DNA of 7,756 nucleotides. Origin: Chitinophagales bacterium. Lineage in GTDB: Bacteria > Bacteroidota > Bacteroidia > Chitinophagales > Chitinophagaceae. The translations under genes were made by a program, and so were the position numbers. Shown in pieces: positions 1 to 6,305 of this stretch; positions within the stretch are counted from its first letter, which is position 1, and every line of letters starts with the position of its first letter. Below the pieces are notes generated by a model. It did not search any database. It was not told the DNA's origin and saw nothing but the letters and a program-made list of their open reading frames with translations. The stretch lies in contig JANXYS010000251.1 in assembly GCA_025355935.1 (NCBI GenBank), positions 1-7,756 of the forward strand, read 5' to 3'.

Positions 1-133
1 CAAAAAGTACGGCCAACATACCCAGGGAAATAGCTCCTGCTTTTTTTTCTTTAATGATTTTGACCAATTGAGGTATTAAAGATGTACCTGTTGCTATACT
101 GGCTACCAGGCCCACGGTCGTTGTAAATTCCAT
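1..133 (-). CDS. SemiSWEET / PQ-loop sugar transporter, N-terminal part only
   Basis: The minus strand opens with ATG at 133-131 and stays open for 44 codons to the window edge. The peptide begins MEFTTTVGLVASIATGTS, continues with LIPQLVKIIKEKKA (P21, Q22), and ends GAISLGMLAVLF. The proline-glutamine pair at the end of a first hydrophobic helix, a short basic loop, and a second helix opening with ISLGM are the hallmarks of the SemiSWEET (MtN3/PQ-loop) family. These are small bacterial proteins of about 85-100 residues with three membrane helices that dimerise to carry sugars across the inner membrane, so roughly half the gene is missing. The substrate cannot be read from the sequence. The start is preceded by an A/T-rich stretch without a Shine-Dalgarno site, usual for Bacteroidota. 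The family call is fairly firm; another PQ-loop protein is the main alternative. Confidence 0.8.
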   Translation of the reverse strand, partial: MEFTTTVGLVASIATGTSLIPQLVKIIKEKKAGAISLGMLAVLF

Positions 134-147
134 AAATATTAAGTATT

Positions 148-175
148 AAAAAGCCGCCTCCTGGCTCTCCCAGCC
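148..175 (-). promoter_or_regulatory. Attenuator-like pair of alternative hairpins ahead of the SemiSWEET gene
   Basis: Read on the minus strand, the segment is GGCT (175-172), GGGAG, AGCC (166-163), AGGAGGC, GGCT (155-152), then a T run to 148. The middle AGCC can pair with either GGCT. Pairing with the second GGCT gives a hairpin that extends to six pairs with one G-T wobble and runs into the T run, like a weak intrinsic terminator; pairing with the first would prevent it. The T run ends 15 bases before the ATG at 133. This could be a transcription attenuator, or simply a weak terminator of a minus-strand transcript from further right. The stems are short, so confidence is low. Confidence 0.25.
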
Positions 176-679
176 TTCGATTTATCTCTATCTATTATTA
201 AGCCGGAATCATCCCCGGAAACTCTTTTTTAACTACATCAGAATTTCAGTGTATTGTTATGTAGCCCGCCAAGAAGGATAGGCGACCTCTTCAAACGGCA
301 AGAGTACAATGGGTGTAAATGCGGGCTTTTTCTCCCCGCAGGCTGTAGAATACACGCCGTGGAGTAATTGCCCTTCGTCAATGATTCTGACGATATGCTG
401 AACGGCGTGCTATGCGATGCTGCCTGATTAGCGAGCATGAACATAAATCAGAAAAAGGAGACAAAAAAAGTTGTCGATGGAGTTTCTTCAGGTTTCGGAA
501 TCTCAGGGTATTTTCGTTCTCTTATACCTTCCGTTCTTGCAAGGCAGAAGGTCATTAATCCAAGTCGTATATAAATATTGCCCAGGGGAGTCCTGCTTTA
601 ATTCTTAGATAGAATAGTGCTTTCCTTGCCACTGTAGACGAGAGTTGAAAAAAACAGATCGTATTAAACGGAAGGGTAC
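176..679. other. Roughly 500-base gap with no supported gene
   Basis: I see no tRNA, recognisable riboswitch, insertion sequence or conserved protein here. Several short frames are open, and they compete with each other: minus 238-444 (68 codons), minus 448-555 (35 codons, ends FFVSFF), plus 437-574 (45 codons) and plus 477-608 (43 codons, with an AAGGAG at 455-460 some 16 bases upstream). A further stopless minus-strand stretch at 257-409, without a clear start, reads in a protein-like way and includes GQLLHGVYSTACGEKKPAF. Since overlapping frames on both strands look equally good, none can be chosen by eye. The stretch may be plain intergenic DNA, a decayed gene remnant, or an unrecognised small RNA or small protein. 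Confidence 0.4.
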
Positions 680-710
680 AAAAAAAGGCATTGCGATTGC
701 TGCAATGCCT
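680..710 (-). terminator. Intrinsic terminator of recQ
   Basis: On the minus strand AGGCATTGC (710-702) and GCAATGCCT (694-686) form a perfect nine-pair stem with a seven-base loop (701-695). It is followed at once by seven T residues (686-680, the first shared with the stem). It lies 21 bases past the recQ stop codon at 734-732. There is no matching T run on the plus-strand side, so it works for the recQ direction only. Confidence 0.88.
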
Positions 711-731
711 GGCTAAATATAATAAAGAGCA

Positions 732-3014
732 CTAGTTTCCGTAAACGCATAAAAATTTAATACGCATTACTTTCAATTGCTCCCAGGTGAAATTACTTTC
801 AGCCATTTCTTCCTGGGCGATTTGCAGAGAAGAAGTTTCACAGCTTTTAAAGTAATCCATGATTTCTTCCTGCTCATATTCATCTACCATTTCGTTGATA
901 GCGTAATCGAGATTAAGTTTTGTGCCACTGGCAACGATGGTTTCCATTTCTTCCAGTAATTCATCTGTACGAAGAGCCTTATTTTTAGCAATTGTTTCGA
1001 GCCCGATCTTCTTATCTACATTTTGTATGATAAATATTTTGTTACTGTTTTTATTGGCAACACTTTTCATTACAAAGTCATCGGGACGAGTAATGTCATT
1101 TTCTTCTACGTATCGCGTGATTACATCAAGGAATGGCCGGCCATACCGGATCGATTTTCCCTTGCTCACACCGCTAATCTTTTCCAGTTCTTCCATACTG
1201 GTAGGGTACATAGTTGCCATGTCCTCCAGGGAGCTTTCAAGAAATATCACAAAGGGTGGCAGAGTTTTTTCTTTGGACACCTTTTTCCTCAGATCTTTTA
1301 ATAACTCTAATAATTTTTCATCTGTTGCTCCACTAGCGCCCGCCGCCATTTCACCGGCCTCATCATCCGCATTTGCATCTTCAAACAAGTTGTTGAGGAC
1401 AATTTTAAAAGATGCAGGCTTTTTAAGAAAAGCATTCCCTTTCTTAGTGATCTTCAGCACACCGTACTCTACAATATCTTTTTCCAAAATACCTTCAAGC
1501 AGCATCTGGCGTATAAGGCTGCTCCAAAAATGATTTTCTTTATCATTCCCGCTGGCAAAAGTATCGAGGGCCTCGTGCCGATACATTAACACCTGTGGGG
1601 TAGCCTTGCCCGTTAAAATAAGCATGGTATATTCAATGGCAAATTGTTCGCCAAGTGATTTTACAGTTTTTAAAACAGTTACAGCGTCGTTTTTGGCTTC
1701 TACTTTTTCTTTTGGATTCAGGCAATTATCACAATGCCCGCAACTCTTTTCGTCGTTGTAATGCTCGCCAAAATAATAAAGTAACGTCTTGCGACGGCAA
1801 ACACTGCTCTCAGCGTATGAAACTGTTTCATTGATAAGCTGCGCACCAACTTCCCTTTCACTTAAAGGCTTATCTCGCAAAAAATGTTCGAGTTTACTCA
1901 CGTCTTTATGTGAATAATAAAGGATACATTTTCCTTCCATTCCGTCGCGCCCGGCACGACCGGTTTCCTGATAGTAATTTTCGATAGACTTCGGAATGTT
2001 GTAGTGAATTACGAAACGCACGTCGGGCTTATCAATCCCCATTCCAAATGCTATGGTTGCAACGATAACATCCACGTCTTCATTTAGAAATTCATCCTGT
2101 CTTTTTGCGCGGAGTTTGGCATCGAGCCCTGCGTGGTATGCAACTGCCTTGATGCCGTTCGCCATTAGCATCGCAGCAAGTTCTTCTGTAGTTTTGCGGT
2201 TAAGGGTATAAATTATCCCACTTTTACTTTTATGTTGCTGGATAAACCTGACAATACTCTTGTTGGTTTGATCGAGGTTTACTTTCGGCTGTATTTCGTA
2301 ATATAAATTATCCCGGTTGAAGGAGGAAATGAAAATCTCCGGATTTCGCAGACCAAGGTTTTTTACAATATCACTTTGCACCTTTGGGGTTGCCGTGGCG
2401 GTAAGAGCAATGATCGGCGAGCCCGGGCTTATGATGTCAATCATCTCCTTAAGACGACGATACTCCGGACGGAAATCATGCCCCCACTCTGAAATACAAT
2501 GAGCTTCATCCACAGCGAAAAAGGAAATGGGAAGCTCTTTAAAAAAATCGATATTTTCTTCTTTGGTTAAAGTTTCCGGCGCTACATAAAGCATCTTTGT
2601 TTTTCCGCTGGTAAGGTCTTCCTTTACTATTTTTTGCTGACCTTTATTAAGGGTACTGTTTAGGAAATGGGCTACATCATCCTTGCTGCTATAGCTACGC
2701 ACAAGATCAACCTGGTTCTTCATTAAGGCAATTAGCGGAGAAACTATAATAGCTACTCCGTCGCAAACCATGGCGGGAAGTTGATAACAGAGACTTTTCC
2801 CTCCGCCTGTCGGCATGATAACAAAAGTATCGCGACCTGAAAGTAAATTTTCTATGATTTTTTCCTGTGGACCTTTAAATCCATCAAAACCGAAATGACC
2901 CTGGAGTTTTGAGGAAAGATTACCGGCAAGGCTGCCCGAAGAGATTTTCAACGCAGCTGTTTTCGTGATCGCAACTTTCGCAGTTGGCTTGGGTGATAAT
3001 TTAACTGTACTCAT
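732..3014 (-). CDS. recQ: ATP-dependent DNA helicase RecQ
   Basis: This 760-residue superfamily 2 helicase unwinds DNA 3' to 5' during recombination and repair of stalled forks. Helicase motifs run in order: motif I MPTGGGKS (67-74), motif II DEAH (169-172), motif III TATAT (205-209), motif V around GMGIDKPDVR (324-333) and motif VI QETGRAGRDG (349-358). The RecQ zinc site follows, with C406, C425, C428 and C431, then a winged-helix RQC region (about 435-540). After an acidic, alanine- and glycine-rich linker (about 544-567) comes an HRDC domain (about 567-643) and a further ~115-residue tail, common in Bacteroidota RecQ, which is why the protein is longer than the ~610-residue E. coli form. 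The first 30 residues are a low-complexity basic leader; no other in-frame Met precedes motif I at residue 67, so this start is preferred. It is divergent from the sugar-phosphate isomerase gene and ends at a strong terminator. Confidence 0.97.
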   Translation of the reverse strand: MSTVKLSPKPTAKVAITKTAALKISSGSLAGNLSSKLQGHFGFDGFKGPQEKIIENLLSGRDTFVIMPTGGGKSLCYQLPAMVCDGVAIIVSPLIALMKNQVDLVRSYSSKDDVAHFLNSTLNKGQQKIVKEDLTSGKTKMLYVAPETLTKEENIDFFKELPISFFAVDEAHCISEWGHDFRPEYRRLKEMIDIISPGSPIIALTATATPKVQSDIVKNLGLRNPEIFISSFNRDNLYYEIQPKVNLDQTNKSIVRFIQQHKSKSGIIYTLNRKTTEELAAMLMANGIKAVAYHAGLDAKLRAKRQDEFLNEDVDVIVATIAFGMGIDKPDVRFVIHYNIPKSIENYYQETGRAGRDGMEGKCILYYSHKDVSKLEHFLRDKPLSEREVGAQLINETVSYAESSVCRRKTLLYYFGEHYNDEKSCGHCDNCLNPKEKVEAKNDAVTVLKTVKSLGEQFAIEYTMLILTGKATPQVLMYRHEALDTFASGNDKENHFWSSLIRQMLLEGILEKDIVEYGVLKITKKGNAFLKKPASFKIVLNNLFEDANADDEAGEMAAGASGATDEKLLELLKDLRKKVSKEKTLPPFVIFLESSLEDMATMYPTSMEELEKISGVSKGKSIRYGRPFLDVITRYVEENDITRPDDFVMKSVANKNSNKIFIIQNVDKKIGLETIAKNKALRTDELLEEMETIVASGTKLNLDYAINEMVDEYEQEEIMDYFKSCETSSLQIAQEEMAESNFTWEQLKVMRIKFLCVYGN

Positions 3015-3279
3015 AATGTTAGGCTCTTCCGAAGAGATATTTATAATCTTACGATATTGGGGTTTTTCAGCGAAGGCAACGAAGTTAATTCACCACACCT
3101 GTAATATCAAATGGTTAACAGTTTCTTGGCACATAATATTGTGGCGGCCCTCCCCATGTATCTATAAGTTAACGAAAAAATTTACAATTGGGAATAAATT
3201 TAATTTATCAACACCAAAATACGCTGGCCTACTTTGCATTGTAAGCGAATTAAAGTAGGTTTGCCGCTGCTTAAAAACA
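3015..3279. promoter_or_regulatory. Divergent recQ / kdsD promoter region with inverted repeats
   Basis: This 265-base spacer must hold the promoters of recQ (leftward) and of the isomerase-led gene run (rightward). Two symmetric elements stand out. CTCTTC-C-GAAGAG at 3024-3036 is a 13-base palindrome in the presumed recQ leader. CCTACTTT (3228-3235) and AAAGTAGG (3252-3259) are perfect eight-base inverted arms separated by 16 bases, 20 bases before the isomerase ATG. The left arm includes TACTTTG (3230-3236), close to but one base shorter than the Bacteroidota -7 element TAnnTTTG, and I see no clear -33 TTTG at the right distance. The region is therefore supported by position, not by a recognised promoter. 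Confidence 0.35.
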
Positions 3280-4245
3280 ATGAATAACGAATTGATTATA
3301 TCAAGTGCTAAGCGCACAATTGTCTTGCAATCAGCCGCCATTGAGGAGTTGTCGGAGTTTATCAATGGAAATTTTACGGACGCAGTCCGCCTCGTTGCTG
3401 CCTGTACCGGCCGCCTGGTGGTTAGCGGGATCGGAAAAAGCGCTATCATAGCTCAAAAGATTGTTGCCACATTGAACAGTACCGGTACTCCGGCACTTTT
3501 CATGCATGCGGCGGACGCCATCCATGGCGATCTTGGGATGGTACAACAACACGACATAGTTCTAATTATAAGTAAAAGTGGAGACAGTCCCGAGATTAAG
3601 GTACTCGTACCACTGGTAAAGAATTTCGGGAATAAGTTAATAGGCATGGTGGGTAATATTCAGTCATATCTGGCAATACAAAGCGACATTGTACTTAATA
3701 CGACTGTCAAACAGGAAGCCTGTCCCAATAATCTTGCACCCACTACAAGTACCACCGCACAAATGGTTATGGGTGACGCGCTGGCAGTTTGTCTCATGGA
3801 GGCGAAAGACTTCAATTCGGACGATTTTGCAAAATTTCATCCCGGTGGTGCACTTGGGAAAAAGCTGTACCTCCGGGTAAGTGACCTGGTGCAGGCAACT
3901 GAAAACCCAGCTGTTCTGGAAACCACTTCGATCAGAAATGTGCTGGTAGAGATCACCAGGAAAAGGTTGGGCGCCGCAGCCGTATTGAATGAAAAGAAAG
4001 AGGTGGTAGGCATTATTACAGATGGTGATATCCGCCGGATGTTGGAGAAATATGAAGTTTTTATCAGTCTTGTGGCAAAAGATATCATGAGTTTCAATCC
4101 TAAGACAATTGAATCTGATGCCCTGGCCATTGAGGCTTTTGAAAAGATGCGTATTAATAATATTAGTCAGCTTATTGTATTAACGGAAAGAGAATACACG
4201 GGTATTGTTCATTTGCATGACCTCGTGCGGGAAGGGATTTTTTAA
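3280..4245 (+). CDS. kdsD: Arabinose-5-phosphate isomerase (KpsF/GutQ/KdsD family)
   Basis: This 321-residue cytoplasmic enzyme should interconvert D-ribulose-5-phosphate and D-arabinose-5-phosphate, the first step towards Kdo, the sugar linking lipid A to the rest of lipopolysaccharide. An N-terminal SIS domain (about 30-190) carries GIGKSA (50-55), HGDLGM (82-87), SKSGDSPE (98-105), EACPNNLAPTTSTT (146-159) and FHPGGALGKKL (186-196). K53, E105, E146 and H187 line up, with a constant offset of six, with the residues I recall as catalytic in E. coli KdsD (K59, E111, E152, H193). Two CBS domains follow (about 200-260 and 265-321), giving the full-length SIS-CBS-CBS layout of about 320-330 residues. 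It leads a plus-strand run, with 38 bases to the manC-like gene. Sequence alone cannot separate a housekeeping KdsD from a capsule (KpsF) or glucitol (GutQ) paralogue; surface-sugar context favours Kdo supply. Confidence 0.93.
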   Translation: MNNELIISSAKRTIVLQSAAIEELSEFINGNFTDAVRLVAACTGRLVVSGIGKSAIIAQKIVATLNSTGTPALFMHAADAIHGDLGMVQQHDIVLIISKSGDSPEIKVLVPLVKNFGNKLIGMVGNIQSYLAIQSDIVLNTTVKQEACPNNLAPTTSTTAQMVMGDALAVCLMEAKDFNSDDFAKFHPGGALGKKLYLRVSDLVQATENPAVLETTSIRNVLVEITRKRLGAAAVLNEKKEVVGIITDGDIRRMLEKYEVFISLVAKDIMSFNPKTIESDALAIEAFEKMRINNISQLIVLTEREYTGIVHLHDLVREGIF

Positions 4246-4283
4246 AATAAATGATCGCGTCATCTGCGACATAATTAAACATT

Positions 4284-5366
4284 ATGCATAAGAATCATTA
4301 CGTAGCTATTATGGCCGGTGGGATAGGAAGCAGGTTTTGGCCAATGAGCCGCACAGATTACCCAAAGCAATTTCTTGATATTCTGAGTACCGGCCGAACA
4401 CTCATACAAGCTACCTACGACAGGTTTAAGACGTTCATTCCGGCAGAGAACATTTTTATTGTTACCTCCGTCCAATATCGCCAGATCGTAATTGATCAGC
4501 TTCCCGACCTCCCTCCGGAAAATATCCTGTGCGAACCTTCGCGTAAAAACACCGCACCCTGTATCGCTTATATCTCTTACAAACTTTACCAGCTTAATCC
4601 AAATGCTAATCTTATTTGTGCTCCCGCTGATCACCTGGTGATGGAGCCTGAGCAGTTCAAGAAGATTTGTCTCGACGCATTACATTTTACTTCTCATATT
4701 AAAGCGTTGCTCACTCTTGGCATTACTCCCACTAACCCAAATACCGGTTATGGCTATATTCAATTTGAATCTTTTGCAGTTAGTGAAAATATCTATAAGG
4801 TAAAAACTTTTACGGAAAAGCCCGACACCGAACTTGCTAAAACATTTATTGCCAGCGGCGATTTTTTATGGAACGCGGGAATCTTCGTCTGGGAAGTAAA
4901 GAATATCATTAATGCCTTCGAAAAATACTTGCCCGAAATTCATGAAGTGTTTGATTCCGAGAAAGAATATTTTAACACCGTCTCCGAGAAGGAGGCTGTC
5001 GAAAGGATTTATCCACTTTGCGTAAATATTTCTATAGACTACGGTATAATGGAGAAAGCCGATAACGTTTATGTAATACCATCTTCGTTTGGCTGGACAG
5101 ATCTTGGAACCTGGGCAAGCGCTTATGATACCTTAAAAAAAGATAATCTCGGGAATGCAATAGGGGGCAAAAACATTTTTGTTCTCGATGCAACCAATAA
5201 TATGGTACACGCGAGTCATAAAAAATTAGTGGTTTTGCAGGGGATTGATAACTTCATTATCGTTGACACCGAAGACGTTCTGCTGATCTGCCATAAAGAT
5301 AACGAACAGGAAATAAAGGAATATGTGGCCGAAATTAAAAGAATAAAGGGCGACAAATATTTATAA
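4284..5366 (+). CDS. manC: Mannose-1-phosphate guanylyltransferase (GDP-mannose pyrophosphorylase)
   Basis: This 360-residue nucleotidyltransferase makes GDP-mannose from mannose-1-phosphate and GTP in the cytoplasm, supplying mannose- and fucose-type sugars for surface glycans. The N-terminal nucleotide-binding signature is AGGIGSRFWPMSR (11-23) with the PKQF that follows (27-30). Further family motifs are EPSRKNTAP (84-92), PADHLV (114-119), GYGYI (155-159), FTEKP (176-180), WNAGIFVW (196-203), a region around DYGIMEKAD (252-260) and FGWTDLGTW (269-277). The end (about 290-350) is the usual short beta-helix segment. It stops near residue 360, so it is the single-function form without the C-terminal phosphomannose isomerase domain of ~470-residue ManC/AlgA proteins. 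The ATG at 4284 places the signature at residue 11, as is typical. The isomerase gene ends 38 bases upstream on the same strand, so co-transcription is likely. Confidence 0.95.
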   Translation: MHKNHYVAIMAGGIGSRFWPMSRTDYPKQFLDILSTGRTLIQATYDRFKTFIPAENIFIVTSVQYRQIVIDQLPDLPPENILCEPSRKNTAPCIAYISYKLYQLNPNANLICAPADHLVMEPEQFKKICLDALHFTSHIKALLTLGITPTNPNTGYGYIQFESFAVSENIYKVKTFTEKPDTELAKTFIASGDFLWNAGIFVWEVKNIINAFEKYLPEIHEVFDSEKEYFNTVSEKEAVERIYPLCVNISIDYGIMEKADNVYVIPSSFGWTDLGTWASAYDTLKKDNLGNAIGGKNIFVLDATNNMVHASHKKLVVLQGIDNFIIVDTEDVLLICHKDNEQEIKEYVAEIKRIKGDKYL

Positions 5367-5376
5367 ACAATATTTG
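5354..5376. repeat. AT-rich perfect inverted repeat over the manC stop codon
   Basis: CAAATATT (5354-5361) and AATATTTG (5369-5376) are perfect eight-base arms around a seven-base loop that contains the TAA stop (5364-5366). The stem is nearly all A-T and no T run follows, so it is a poor intrinsic terminator. It might be a weak 3'-end structure or chance in AT-rich DNA. Confidence 0.3.
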
Positions 5377-5450
5377 ATTGTAGCTGGCGTTATAGGAGCA
5401 TTATTCCCGAGAAAATTTCCGCTTCTTTACCCAACTGATACGTCCACAAC

Positions 5451-6275
5451 ATGAAGGTGTTACTAATAATTTTTTCCTTTATTTTATTGCTGCCGAATTT
5501 TCTTCCGGTTGATATTAACGGTGCAGACCGCTTTAATGGGGATGAACGCTACAGCCCTAATCTGGCACATTTAAACACAATTCCAAAACTCGAGGCATAT
5601 GCAGACAGTTTATCCGCGACAAAAAAAGTTAGGAAAGGCTCAAGGCGATATTGGGTCTCTGTTGATTCAATTATTTCAGAACGCTTTTACCACGGCTTTT
5701 CGCGGTACAATTTGAATGAAAACTGGCTGGCGGCAGTAGCAGACCGTGTTTTTGGTTACGGACTTTCGAATAAAGTTTATGTAAGCGATATTATGAAAAG
5801 TCGCGAAGCCGGCTGTTCACAACAGGCGGCAATTATGATGGAACTGGCTGGCCGGCAGGCATTCAACTACCGAAGTGTTGGTTTTCCACATCATTATGCC
5901 GTTCAGATAGGAATTGGTCTCCAATGGTATTTCTTCGATGCCGACATGGAACCTTCATTAACCATCCAGGACCGAAAATTCAGTTCCTGGAATGGAAAAA
6001 ATGATGAGTTGAAAAAGTATTACCTCTGTAAAACACCGGCCGTCCTTGACTATGAATTTGGCATTCACCAGAAGGCAAATTTTGGCACTCCCAATGTTAG
6101 CCCTGCGCCCCACCTCAAGTCTTTCCATAGTGTAACCTTCCTTCTTTCACGAATTCTTTGGTTATTTCCTTTGCTGGCGATATTATTAGTGCAGCGCCGC
6201 AAATTTTTCTTTGCGAAGGTTGTTTCACCCAATCAACTCCCTGAGCCAGTTTTTTCGTTAGGATTAAGCATCTAA
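5451..6275 (+). CDS. Membrane-anchored transglutaminase-like protein of unknown role
   Basis: I recognise the fold but not a named family. Of 274 residues, the first ~20 (MKVLLIIFSFILLLPNFLPV) look like a signal peptide or signal anchor. The middle resembles a transglutaminase-like/papain-fold core: AGCSQQAAIMMELAGR (120-135), with C122 opening a helix; HHYAVQI (147-153); then LQWYFFDADMEP (157-168). This is the order of the Cys-His-Asp triad, with C122, H147 or H148, and D163 or D165 as candidates. A C-terminal hydrophobic segment (about 227-248) followed by RRKFFFAK suggests a second membrane span with its tail in the cytoplasm, leaving the core outside. It lies 84 bases after manC and 30 before the aminotransferase. 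Bacterial proteins of this fold act as proteases, amidases or non-catalytic binders. The neighbours suggest an envelope role, but that is inference. The N-terminal third shows no motif I know. Confidence 0.72.
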   Translation: MKVLLIIFSFILLLPNFLPVDINGADRFNGDERYSPNLAHLNTIPKLEAYADSLSATKKVRKGSRRYWVSVDSIISERFYHGFSRYNLNENWLAAVADRVFGYGLSNKVYVSDIMKSREAGCSQQAAIMMELAGRQAFNYRSVGFPHHYAVQIGIGLQWYFFDADMEPSLTIQDRKFSSWNGKNDELKKYYLCKTPAVLDYEFGIHQKANFGTPNVSPAPHLKSFHSVTFLLSRILWLFPLLAILLVQRRKFFFAKVVSPNQLPEPVFSLGLSI

Positions 6276-6285
6276 GCTTATTTTT
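6265..6285 (+). terminator. Weak terminator-like hairpin after the transglutaminase-like gene
   Basis: TAAGC (6265-6269) and GCTTA (6276-6280) form a five-pair stem with a six-base loop, followed by five T residues (6281-6285). The loop includes the stop codon at 6273-6275. Position and T run are right for an intrinsic terminator, but the stem is short with only two G-C pairs, so at most partial termination is expected. If real, it would separate the surface-sugar genes from the aminotransferase. Confidence 0.25.
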
Positions 6286-6305
6286 GGTGTCTTAAAGAAA
6301 CATTA

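Noticed and set aside
202..230. CCGG...CCGG followed by a T run as a plus-strand terminator
   Set aside because: The possible stem is only four pairs, the repeat is better described as a direct CCGGAA repeat, and no plus-strand gene ends here.
238..444. 68-codon minus-strand frame as a gene
   Set aside because: It has no recognisable domain, and another minus frame over the same bases reads at least as protein-like. It is kept only as part of the gap description.
460..520. Riboswitch-like CTGAGA...ACCTGA string on the minus strand, recalling the TPP element
   Set aside because: The other conserved TPP blocks and the closing stems are absent, and no thiamine gene follows.
922..1533. 203-codon plus-strand open frame
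   Set aside because: It lies fully antisense to recQ, is rich in serine, leucine and phenylalanine as expected for a shadow frame, and has no recognisable motif. The other plus-strand frames within 777-2502 are rejected for the same reason.
3162..4130. Minus-strand and alternate plus-strand frames within 3162-4130
   Set aside because: They overlap the well-supported SIS-CBS isomerase gene and show no domain.
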